Assembly (NCBI RefSeq): GCF_001723055.1
Contig: NZ_MDCR01000009.1
Location: 21,542 to 85,541 of the forward strand
Direction: 5' to 3'
Source: Streptomyces niveus
GTDB taxonomy: Bacteria; Actinomycetota; Actinomycetes; Streptomycetales; Streptomycetaceae
Length of the DNA: 64,000 nt
Both the position numbers and the translations under genes were made by a program. Position 1 is the first letter of the stretch, and each line of letters opens with the position of its first letter. This document shows positions 51,579 to 59,135 of this stretch, in pieces. Below the pieces are notes generated by a model, which was given only the letters and a program-made list of their open reading frames with translations, searched no databases and was not told the origin of the DNA.

Positions 51579-52679
51579 ATGCGGCGTAGATCCTTGGTGG
51601 TTCTCGGGTCCGCCATTGGGTTGGGGGTTGTGGGCGCGGGTGTGGTCGCGGTGTTTGGGGGGAGAGGTCCGGCGGAGGCCGATGGGCGCTCCAGAGCGGG
51701 TGCAGATACTCGGATGGCACGGGTGTTGGGGGCGAAACAGCCGGAAAGGTTCGTGGGAATTGTTGTGCTTGATCGAAGATTGCGCGGTCGAGGAGTGGGT
51801 GGCTCGGTAGAGGCTCTGGTTGAAGAAAGCCGGGCCGTTGGCGGGGGCGACACCGGCGTCGCGTTCGGGTTGGGGGCGTCGCTCTTCGAGGGCGCGGAAG
51901 CCCAATCGCCACGGCAGTTGAAAGCGATGCCGTCCTTCGCCGGGGACCTCTTGGACCCCGCGCAGTCGCACGGCGACCTTCTCGTACGCGTCGCCGGCGA
52001 GGACGCCGGCCAGGTGCGGAAAGCCGTCGCGCGCGTCAAGGCCGTTGCCAACCAGGTTGGTTGGACCGTTCGTTGGGGGATCGACGGATTTCGGGCGGAG
52101 AATCGGGTTGAGGGTGGCCGGGGGCTGGCCCGTAATCCGTTCCACTTCACCGAGGGGTTCGGGAATCCCGAGACCGAGCAGGAGATCGCCGACCGGGCCG
52201 TCGTCCGGGAGGGGCAGGGCGAGCCGGACTGGGCCGTCGGCGGGAGTTATCACGTCGTGCGGGTCATCCGCTTCGCCACCGAGTTGTGGGACAAGGACTC
52301 CGTACCCGAGCAGGAGCGCATCATGGGGCGCCGGCGCGACGGGAAGTGGCTGGACGGGACGCCCACCGCCGAGCAGCCGAACTTCGCCGCTGATCCGAAG
52401 GGGCGGCGGACGCCGCTCGACTCGCATGTACGGCTCGCCGCCCCCGACCGCCGTAACCCGCCCCCACTCGTGCGCCGCAGCTACAGCTACGACCGGGGAG
52501 ACGGCGACACCGGCATCGTCTTCTCCTGCTTCCAGCGGGACTTGGCCAAAGGCTTCGAGGCGGTCCAGAAGCGCCTGGCGGGCGAGGCGCTGGCGAAGTA
52601 CGTGCTCACCACCGGTGGCGGCTACTTCTTCGTACCCCCGCCCGGCGACGCCTGGCTCGACGCCCTCGCTCTCGCCTAG
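51579..52679 (+). CDS. Tat-exported DyP-type peroxidase with altered GxxDG motif
   Basis: 366 residues from ATG 51579 with GAGAGGG upstream; GTG 51561 is an alternative start. The Tat-like signal is MRRRSLVVLGSAIGLGVVGAG. DyP fold landmarks: proximal heme His283 (LDSHVRLAAPDRRN), distal Arg in VRRSYSYD, and WAVGGSYHVVRVIRF. The normally invariant GxxDG aspartate region reads EGFGNPE, with Asn196 at the expected Asp position. Peroxidase activity may be changed, or the protein may serve heme/iron release (EfeB-like). It follows the RHS immunity gene; no partner genes are next to it. Confidence 0.8.
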   Translation: MRRRSLVVLGSAIGLGVVGAGVVAVFGGRGPAEADGRSRAGADTRMARVLGAKQPERFVGIVVLDRRLRGRGVGGSVEALVEESRAVGGGDTGVAFGLGASLFEGAEAQSPRQLKAMPSFAGDLLDPAQSHGDLLVRVAGEDAGQVRKAVARVKAVANQVGWTVRWGIDGFRAENRVEGGRGLARNPFHFTEGFGNPETEQEIADRAVVREGQGEPDWAVGGSYHVVRVIRFATELWDKDSVPEQERIMGRRRDGKWLDGTPTAEQPNFAADPKGRRTPLDSHVRLAAPDRRNPPPLVRRSYSYDRGDGDTGIVFSCFQRDLAKGFEAVQKRLAGEALAKYVLTTGGGYFFVPPPGDAWLDALALA

Positions 52680-52689
52680 CGTTCCGCCC

Positions 52690-52997
52690 ATGACCTCCCC
52701 GGAGAGCGTGATCGTCCGCTGCCAGGACAACGCGGCTGTCGGGGTGACGTTCCGCGACCGATTCAGCTTCGACGCGGACTCCGTGCACTACGCCGTCGAG
52801 CTGCGGGCCCCAGGTCTGAACGCCCGTGTCGACGACGTCGTCTCCTGGATCTGGGACAGCGATCTCGCGCCCTTCCTGGAAGGACTCGCCGCCGACTACC
52901 GCGGCTGGAACGGTGAACGGAGCTGGCGCACACCGACGATGCCGACCTGACGGTGGCGGCCGTCTTCCGGTCCGGCGGGTACGTCGGGCTGACCTGA
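52690..52997 (+). pseudogene. Broken DUF6228-like gene
   Basis: ATG 52690 gives 86 residues ending WRTPTMPT. The start resembles DUF6228 proteins (VTFRDRFSFDADSVHYAVELRAPGLNARV ... FLEGLAADYRGWNGERSWRT). Full-length relatives are about 150 residues and continue LTVTATFxSGGHVELTWTL. That continuation appears from 52935 in another frame (DDADLTVAAVFRSGGYVGLT) and is itself ended by a TGA where Trp is expected (52995-52997). One frameshift and one nonsense change indicate inactivation. Confidence 0.6.
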
Positions 52998-53052
52998 ACC
53001 CTGTGCGGCATCCGCCAGTTCCTCCGCGGGGAGCGGTGATTGACTGGGCCGC

Positions 53053-53835
53053 ATGACCGAGATGATCAGCTTGCCGGGGCCGGAAGCCGACTGGGCGTCC
53101 GCCACTTCCCCGACCCCCGGCAATCCCGCGCGGCAGTGTTCCGTCTTTCAGGCGGCGGCCGAGCCGTTGATCTCGCTGGCTCTGCTCGCCGTGGAGCTGG
53201 ACTCGGTCGCCCGGCGACTCAGGTTGACCGTCGAGGAGTCGTGGGACGAGCACGGCGCCCTGCGTGCCGCGTTCTTCACCCTGGACGGAACCGACTTCGT
53301 CGTCACCCAGCACGAGCGCGATCCGGCGGGAACGTACGTCTGGGTCAGGAAGTCCGGACCTGTCGAGCCCGCCGGACGCATGGCCGTACTCCTCGCGGCC
53401 CTCGGCGTGGGCCCGGACGCGGTCGCTTACTCGACCTGGGGCGTGGGCACCGATCTGTCCCACGTGCCGGCCGCCTGGAGCCGGGGCAGAGGCAGGCGGG
53501 CCGAGTCGCACCAGAGGTTCTGGGAGGGGTTCAGCAAGCGGACCGGCATGTACGTCGGCCGCGTCACGTACGAAGGGGTGACGGCCTTCCTCGACGGCTA
53601 CGACCACGCCGGCGGCGGCGTGCTGCTCAGCGGACTGACGGAGTGGCTCGCCGACACGAAGCAGGCCGGTCAGAACCTCGTCTGGTCCGCCCAGGTCGTC
53701 GGGGTGGTGTTCCCCGGCGGCCGGCCCGCCGAGCCGTGGTCGCCGGAAGAGCACTATCAGGCCGTCGCCGGGCTCTTCGCCCTGCTGGACGAGTTCTTCG
53801 CACACCTCCAGGGACAGCCGGACGCCACGCCGTAA
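53053..53835 (+). CDS. Hypothetical cytosolic protein, two-part
   Basis: 260 residues from ATG 53053. Residues about 40-125 (LISLALLAVELDSVARRLRLTVEES ... FVVTQHERDPAGTYVW) and about 155-255 (RFWEGFSKRTGMYVGRVTYEGVTAFLDGYDHAGGG ... WSPEEHYQAVAGLFALLDEFFAHLQ) look like two alpha/beta units. No signal peptide or membrane segment. I do not recognise either part. An orphan immunity-type protein is possible given the toxin locus nearby, but unsupported. Convergent with the membrane gene that follows. Confidence 0.65.
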   Translation: MTEMISLPGPEADWASATSPTPGNPARQCSVFQAAAEPLISLALLAVELDSVARRLRLTVEESWDEHGALRAAFFTLDGTDFVVTQHERDPAGTYVWVRKSGPVEPAGRMAVLLAALGVGPDAVAYSTWGVGTDLSHVPAAWSRGRGRRAESHQRFWEGFSKRTGMYVGRVTYEGVTAFLDGYDHAGGGVLLSGLTEWLADTKQAGQNLVWSAQVVGVVFPGGRPAEPWSPEEHYQAVAGLFALLDEFFAHLQGQPDATP

Positions 53836-53846
53836 CCCCGGGCCCG

Positions 53847-54290
53847 TCACTCGTCCTGGAGCACTTCCGCCGCGTATCCCGCCACCACACCCACCACCAG
53901 CACCGCGTTCGACATCAGGACGCCCTCCGCCTCCAGGTCCGCCCACTGCACCACCATGTTCAGCGCCTGCGCCGCCACCCCGACCGTGAAGACCGCCAGC
54001 ACGTGCTGCGCCTTCGAGTCGCGGAACGGCTCGCGGTGGAAGCGGCCCGCCGCCCAGGTGGCCAGGGCGATGCAGATCGCGTTGGGGATGTGGATCAGCA
54101 TCAGTCTGCCGTTGAAGGTCTCCAGGTTCTCCGAGGAGGCCAGGTGGTCGTTGACCAGGGTGGTCTGCAGGTACTCCGTCAGGAGCAGGACGACGATGCC
54201 GGCCGCCCAGGCGCGGGCGAGGGCGAACACCGCCGCCCCGCGCCCCTCCTCCCGCTGTACGGGCGCCCCCGGGTAGCCGTACCTCGTCAT
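53847..54290 (-). CDS. Hypothetical four-helix membrane protein
   Basis: 147 residues from ATG 54290, 9 bases after GGAGG. Four hydrophobic helices are visible (FALARAWAAGIVVLLLTEYL, IHIPNAICIALATWAAG, HVLAVFTVGVAAQALNMVV and LMSNAVLVVGVVAGYAAEVL). No known motif. Its 12-bp gap to the convergent gene holds no terminator. Confidence 0.65.
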   Translation of the reverse strand: MTRYGYPGAPVQREEGRGAAVFALARAWAAGIVVLLLTEYLQTTLVNDHLASSENLETFNGRLMLIHIPNAICIALATWAAGRFHREPFRDSKAQHVLAVFTVGVAAQALNMVVQWADLEAEGVLMSNAVLVVGVVAGYAAEVLQDE

Positions 54291-54375
54291 CGCCAACCGC
54301 CTCCGTCAGTGCTCGTGCCTGCCCGGCCCTGAGGCGGGAACCTGAATCCCGCGCTCTCGGACCGCCGTGGAACTC

Positions 54376-54798
54376 TCAGACCACGGTGAAAAGAAGAACC
54401 GCCGCGAACCCGGCCGCCGCCAGCCCGCAGCCCACCACCAGCACCCCGTACTGGAGCACCGGCGACCAGTGGCCGCGCCCCGCGACCGTCGCCGTGCGGT
54501 CGGGGTCGGCCGGGTCGTACGCCACCGTCACCGGGTCGCCGACCCGTATCGACCGGCTCGCCAGATCCTCGAACTCGATCTGGCGGCCGTCCGGTGTACG
54601 GAACGCGAAGAAGTGCTGGCGCGCGTCCGAGCGGTTGTACGGCTCCTGCTCGATACGTACGCAAGTGCCTTCTGCCCGAATACCCGCTCGCAGCGCCCGA
54701 TTCACGCCCGAAAGGCGACGCGCGTAGTGCGTTGCCAACCAGCCGAAAAGCAGAATCATGCCGCCGAAGAAAAGGTAATCGCCGCCCGGAACATCCAT
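54376..54798 (-). CDS. DUF3592-type membrane protein
   Basis: 140 residues from ATG 54798. One N-terminal helix (about 8-24), an extracytoplasmic beta-rich domain (TCVRIEQEPYNRSDARQHFFAFRTPDGRQIEFEDLASR ... VGDPVTVAYDPADPDRTATV) and a C-terminal helix (about 115-138). This is the DUF3592 arrangement, common in Streptomyces and of unknown function. It lies 10 bp downstream of the lipoprotein gene, on the same strand, and may be cotranscribed with it. Confidence 0.75.
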   Translation of the reverse strand: MDVPGGDYLFFGGMILLFGWLATHYARRLSGVNRALRAGIRAEGTCVRIEQEPYNRSDARQHFFAFRTPDGRQIEFEDLASRSIRVGDPVTVAYDPADPDRTATVAGRGHWSPVLQYGVLVVGCGLAAAGFAAVLLFTVV

Positions 54799-54808
54799 TG
54801 TGGACCGC

Positions 54809-55417
54809 CTAGTTGACCGTGATCGAGTCGATGATTTTCCGCAGATCGCCCTTGCCGAGTTTTCCCTTGACCGCGTCGATTCTCACGGCGTACGTCTTGT
54901 CGTCGGCGTCGAGACCCGCGATGATCACGCCCTCGACCCGGGTGCCGGCCTTCGGGTCCAGTGCTCCGCCCGGGGTCCCGGCCCCGGCGTCGGTGCCTGA
55001 ATCCTTCTGGGTGAACTCGAAGTTGACCCGGCGGGCCTCCTCGCCGCCGTCCGGGCCCGCGACCTGGATCTCCTCCTGCTTCCCGAGGGTCGAGCCGAGC
55101 GCGACCCCGGCCTCGGCGCCGATCGCCGCCTCCTCCACCGAGTCGGCGTCGGTGAAGTCGAGTTGCACGGTGATCATGCCGATCGTGCCGCTCTCGTCGG
55201 AGAGCGTCGCCGCCGCGGCGTTGTACTTGCTGCGCTCACCGGCGCTCTGCGCCTCGAACGCCGCCGGGTGCGCCACCGTGACCGCCGGGGTCTTGAGCGT
55301 GCCCCAGCCCTCCGGCACCGCACCGCTCCCCGACCCGCTCCCCGCGTCCGAGCCGCACCCGGCCAGCAGCAGGAGCGCCGCGAGGGCGACGGACACGGTC
55401 GAGGTCCGCCTGGCCAT
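54809..55417 (-). CDS. Putative lipoprotein
   Basis: 202 residues from ATG 55417 with GAGAGG upstream; an earlier ATG exists in frame but lacks this SD. The lipobox LLAGCGSD places the lipidated Cys at residue 21. A Gly/Ser linker leads to a compact beta-rich domain (GTLKTPAVTVAHPAAFEAQSAGERS ... VEGVIIAGLDADDKTYAVRIDAVKGKLGKGDLRKIIDSITVN). The pattern is that of secreted substrate-binding-free lipoproteins; no enzyme motif. Its neighbour upstream is the large prepilin-like protein, 76 bp away on the same strand. Confidence 0.75.
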   Translation of the reverse strand: MARRTSTVSVALAALLLLAGCGSDAGSGSGSGAVPEGWGTLKTPAVTVAHPAAFEAQSAGERSKYNAAAATLSDESGTIGMITVQLDFTDADSVEEAAIGAEAGVALGSTLGKQEEIQVAGPDGGEEARRVNFEFTQKDSGTDAGAGTPGGALDPKAGTRVEGVIIAGLDADDKTYAVRIDAVKGKLGKGDLRKIIDSITVN

Positions 55418-55493
55418 CGTCCTGCCTCTCTTCTTGCTGCTCACGGCGCCGCTCACGGTGCTGGTCATGGTGTGTGTGCTCCTGTCCCCGGGA

Positions 55494-57026
55494 TCAGTTC
55501 GCACAGTAGCTGTACGGGACATAGCTGCGGCTCTCTCCCTTCGGCGCACCCAGGAACTGGGCGTCGTTGAGGCTCTCCTCCTTCTTCTCGGTGGAGACCG
55601 AGAAGCCGAAGCTCAGACCCAGGTTCAGCTCGAATCCGTACTCCGCTGCCTCCGTCTGACCGGTGTACGTGTTCTTGCTGGACAGGCCCTCGTCGAAGAG
55701 CAGCTGGCCGAACGGGTCGTCGTCGCCCGGCCGCTTCGTCGGCGCGTGGTCGTCAAACATGTAGGCGAACGGCGCTCCGTTGTCGCCGGTGCCGTCGAGC
55801 CACTTCTGCGCGATCGCGCGCTGCTTGTCACCCTCGGCGCCGGGCTTGAGGACGATGGAGTTGGTGACGACCTCGATCCCGGTCTCGTTGTCCGTGCCCT
55901 TCGCGCTGCCGCTGCCGCCGCGCTTGTCGCCGTCCTTCTTGCCGTTGTCGCCGCCGACCGAGACGCCGTCCTTCGTGGCGCCCTTCTCGACGGTCCGGGT
56001 CATGTCGATACGCAGCAGCTCACCGGTCGTCTTGTCATGGCTGACGGTGATGGTGCCGGTCTGCGTCGTGGTCGCGCTCGACTCGCCGCTGATGGGCCCG
56101 GCCTCGTAGCCGACCTTGCCCGTGTACTCGATGGCGGCGCTGTACGTGTACGACTTGAGGTTCCGGTAGGTGTTGTCGGTCCACGTCACCTCGGGCGAGA
56201 ACTTGAAGCTGCCGCCGAGCGTCGCGCTGAGCTTCTTCTCGTCCCCCGCCGAGAGCTTCATACCGCCGGCGGCACTGGCCTCCAGGCCCACCTTGCCGTA
56301 GCTGATGTGCCGGTTGCCGAGCTTCTCGTCGATGCGCTTGCGGAGCTGCTCCTCCTCGTACAGGGGACCGCTGTTGAAGAGGTAGGCGATGCTGTTGCCG
56401 AGCCCGCCACCACGCGAGTTGGCGTGCCGGTTGGCCAGCTCGTACGTCTTCAGGTCCTCGATGTCCTCGCGGAACTTGGCCGCGTCCTCCTCGCTGTCGA
56501 AGACCCAGGTGTCCCCGTTGGTCACCTTGATCCCGGCACCGAGTTCGACCTTGTCCGAGCCGAACTTCCCGACCTTGGCGCCCGGTTTCCAGTCCTTCTT
56601 GGCGGCGACGGACGCGGCGTCGGTGAAGGTCATCATCACCTGCTGGTCGTTGTCGTCGACCTTGCCGTCCTTGTTCACGTCGGTCTTGGCCTGGAAGGTC
56701 TGCTGCTGGAAGCCGTACTCCTCGCCCCACTCGATGAACAGCACCTTGCCCTTGGCGCCCGCCTTGTCGCTGATCGACGAGATCTGGCAGAGCGGCGGCT
56801 CGTAGTCGGCGTCGGTCTTGGGGGCGGACCGGTTCGGTTCACCACCGCCGGGGTCGCACGGGCCGAACGTGACCAGGCACTTCAACTGCTCTGCGATGCT
56901 CCCGTCCACGCCGGTGCCGACCATCGCCCCCGCGACGGCCGCCACGACCACCACCATGCCGACGTACTCGGTGGCGGAGGCGCCGCGGTCGCCCCGTGGT
57001 CGTCCCCGTATCAGTTCCCGTCCCAT
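55494..57026 (-). CDS. Large protein with Flp-type prepilin-like N-terminus
   Basis: 510 residues from ATG 57026 behind GAGGGGGACGG; the longer frame to 57200 has no SD. The N-terminus is RGASATEYVGMVVVVAAVAGAM: a short basic lead, a Gly just before the hydrophobic helix, and Glu at position +5 of the mature chain, the hallmark of Flp/TadE-type prepilin substrates. The remaining 470 residues are hydrophilic and Lys/Asp/Gly rich, with an EF-hand-like DVNKDGKVDDNDQQ (DxNxDGxxxxxD) near residue 115. It faces a Tad operon across a 410-bp spacer. It may be displayed on the pilus or cell surface. Similar large proteins are usually left as hypothetical. Confidence 0.72.
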   Translation of the reverse strand: MGRELIRGRPRGDRGASATEYVGMVVVVAAVAGAMVGTGVDGSIAEQLKCLVTFGPCDPGGGEPNRSAPKTDADYEPPLCQISSISDKAGAKGKVLFIEWGEEYGFQQQTFQAKTDVNKDGKVDDNDQQVMMTFTDAASVAAKKDWKPGAKVGKFGSDKVELGAGIKVTNGDTWVFDSEEDAAKFREDIEDLKTYELANRHANSRGGGLGNSIAYLFNSGPLYEEEQLRKRIDEKLGNRHISYGKVGLEASAAGGMKLSAGDEKKLSATLGGSFKFSPEVTWTDNTYRNLKSYTYSAAIEYTGKVGYEAGPISGESSATTTQTGTITVSHDKTTGELLRIDMTRTVEKGATKDGVSVGGDNGKKDGDKRGGSGSAKGTDNETGIEVVTNSIVLKPGAEGDKQRAIAQKWLDGTGDNGAPFAYMFDDHAPTKRPGDDDPFGQLLFDEGLSSKNTYTGQTEAAEYGFELNLGLSFGFSVSTEKKEESLNDAQFLGAPKGESRSYVPYSYCAN

Positions 57027-57436
57027 CAGACCGTCCCCCTCGGTGCCCGCACGACTTTTCTCGTACACGGAATCGAAACGGAGCGTACGGACGGCCCGGA
57101 CCCGGTGGCGTGGGTCCGTGGACCCAACCCGGACCCAAAGCTGAACAGTTACCTGGTGGGCGCTTCGGCGGTCGGCTAGTTTCGACATCAAATGAAACAT
57201 GGGTTAACGCCTGACTGCTTCGCCCGATTTTGGTGGTGCGTACGAAGTGAGCGGCGTACCACTGACATCGGTGAGGTGTTCTCTGTGCGCTAAGTCGTGG
57301 ATAAAGTGCTGGGCGGTAGTCGAAGTCGCCGGACTTCAACGCCGACCAGAACTATCGAACACCGAGCAGCAGGACCCAGCAGTAGCGAAAACCGCGGTCG
57401 CCGGAACTCCGACGCCCGAGCTGAACGGGGATCCAG
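57027..57436. promoter_or_regulatory. 410-bp divergent spacer of the prepilin/Tad loci
   Basis: No gene is visible. It should hold the promoters of the prepilin-like gene and of the Tad operon. A 16-bp perfect palindrome TGGGTCC-GT-GGACCCA (57111-57126), with an extra GGACCCA half-site at 57131-57137, lies about 85 bp upstream of the prepilin-like start. The part from 57200 to 57300 is comparatively A/T rich. Confidence 0.5.
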
Positions 57437-58315
57437 GTGTCAACCGCCATAGCCGTCACCAGTCACGATCTGGTGCTGCCGCCCACCGACCAGCAGACGC
57501 CCACAGCGGCCCTGTTGCAGGCCCCCGACGCCCAGCCGCTGGAGGCTGCGCTCGCGGACATGCAGGTCCTGGTGGAGCAGCACGGTTACGTCGTCGCCGT
57601 CTACTCCGCCTCCCTCCCGGTGGCGCACGAGCGGCGGCTGCACACGGTCCGCTCCATCCTGGAGAGCGACCGCATCGCCCTCCTGAAGCTGGACCTCCCG
57701 CCGCTCGGACTTGCCGTACTCGTCCGCCAGCTACGGCAGTTGTCCATCTGCGACTTCACCGCCGGTGTCGTCGCGTCGGCGGCCCGGCTGCTCTCGCACT
57801 ACATCCACGCGGGCGCGCTGCTCAACTCGGTCACCAAGCTCGACCATGTCCCGGTCAGCCTCAAGGCGCACGCCAAGTCGTGGGTGCCGGGCTCGCAGTT
57901 CGGTGTCCTCGCCAACCCCGACCCCCAGTTGATCAAGATCGGCAACGGCGAGCTGACCGGACCCGAATTCGGCACGCAACTTCTGGTCGGAAAGGGACAA
58001 TTGCAATCGGACTGGGTGACCGCGACACTCGCGCCCGCCTGGCAGGTGCAAGGGGTGCAGGAGATGGCACTTCTCGCGGATTCTCCAGGCTGGTGGGGAA
58101 CGTCCAAGATGATCGAATTCGCCGCGTTCCTGCCGGACATCTCCGTTCTTTACCAGCTGGTTTCATCCGTACGGCGAGAGGGATGTTCCTGGTGCGGTCT
58201 CGAACTCATCGGTGATCGTTGCGGATTCTGTTCCGCACCGCTCTCACCGGCCGAGAACCAAACGAACGGTTCCGGTGTCCTGAGCCAAGGAGCACCCATG
58301 CGCCCCGGGCCGTAG
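57437..58315 (+). CDS. Unrecognised zinc-ribbon protein heading the Tad operon
   Basis: 292 residues from GTG 57437. The body is alpha/beta (ALADMQVLVEQHGYVVAVYSASLPVAHERRLHTVRSILESDRIALLKLDLPPLGLAVLVRQLRQL) followed by a serine/leucine-rich helical segment. Near the C-terminus is a four-cysteine zinc ribbon (CSWCGLELIGDRCGFC). No membrane helix or signal peptide. Its position, same strand and about 100 bp before cpaB, suggests a cytosolic accessory or regulator of the pilus system. No family name comes to mind. Confidence 0.65.
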   Translation: MSTAIAVTSHDLVLPPTDQQTPTAALLQAPDAQPLEAALADMQVLVEQHGYVVAVYSASLPVAHERRLHTVRSILESDRIALLKLDLPPLGLAVLVRQLRQLSICDFTAGVVASAARLLSHYIHAGALLNSVTKLDHVPVSLKAHAKSWVPGSQFGVLANPDPQLIKIGNGELTGPEFGTQLLVGKGQLQSDWVTATLAPAWQVQGVQEMALLADSPGWWGTSKMIEFAAFLPDISVLYQLVSSVRREGCSWCGLELIGDRCGFCSAPLSPAENQTNGSGVLSQGAPMRPGP

Positions 58316-58417
58316 GCCGCCTGGCAGGCGGTCCGTACGAGCCCGAGACGGTCCTCGTCCCGTGCCCGACCACCAGTCACTCCCCGTCCCACGTCATCGA
58401 ACGAGGTTGTCCCGCCC

Positions 58418-59128
58418 ATGAATTCACGGCAACGCCGCGGCATCATTCTCCTTCTCCTCTCCGTCCTCTGCGCCTTCGGCGCCTTCGCCGGCGTGCTGTC
58501 GGTCATCAGCGACGTGAATTCGAAGGTCGGACCCGAGGTGCCCGCGTACCGGCTGAAGGCGGACGTGGCCCCGTACACCGCGCTCGAGGAGGGGCAGTTC
58601 GAGAAGATAGAGATGCCCAAGCGCTGGCTGTCCGACAACGCGGTCACCGACCTCGCGGTCGTCAACGGCAAGATCGCGGTCACCCAGCTCAAGAAGGGGT
58701 CACTGCTCCAGGACGACATGATCGTCAAGAGGCCCGCCCTCGCCAACGACGAGCAGGAGATCGCGATCATGATCGACGCCGCGACCGGCGTCGCGGGCAA
58801 GATCAACGCGGGCGACCTGGTCAACATCTTCGCCACCTTCGCCGCCGAGAGGGAAGGCGACAACGCGCAGTCCCGGATCATCGTGCCCAACGCGAAGGTC
58901 ATCGACGTCGGTTCGCTGACGCCGCTGGAGCCCAAGGACGACGACAAGCGCAGCAGCGGACCGAAGACCGCCGTCCCGATCACCTTCGCCCTCAAGACCA
59001 AGGACGCCCAGCGAGTCGCCTACGCGGAGTCCTTCGCGCAGCACGTACGCCTCGCCCTGCTTCCCGACGACAGCCCCACCACGCTGCGCCCCGGGGAGAG
59101 CACCTACACCCTCGAAGGGGACAAGTGA
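58418..59128 (+). CDS. cpaB: CpaB/RcpC-like Flp pilus protein
   Basis: 236 residues from ATG 58418. An N-terminal signal or membrane helix (RRGIILLLLSVLCAFGAFAGVLSVI) is followed by an SAF-like domain (GPEVPAYRLKADVAPYTALEEGQFEKIEMPKRWL) and the RcpC/CpaB region (IMIDAATGVAGKINAGDLVNIFATF, SFAQHVRLALLPDD). In Tad systems this outer/periplasmic-side protein helps assemble the pilus; in Gram-positives it is extracytoplasmic. Gap of 7 bp to the next gene, so probably cotranscribed. Confidence 0.8.
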   Translation: MNSRQRRGIILLLLSVLCAFGAFAGVLSVISDVNSKVGPEVPAYRLKADVAPYTALEEGQFEKIEMPKRWLSDNAVTDLAVVNGKIAVTQLKKGSLLQDDMIVKRPALANDEQEIAIMIDAATGVAGKINAGDLVNIFATFAAEREGDNAQSRIIVPNAKVIDVGSLTPLEPKDDDKRSSGPKTAVPITFALKTKDAQRVAYAESFAQHVRLALLPDDSPTTLRPGESTYTLEGDK

Positions 59129-59135
59129 GGGACGA

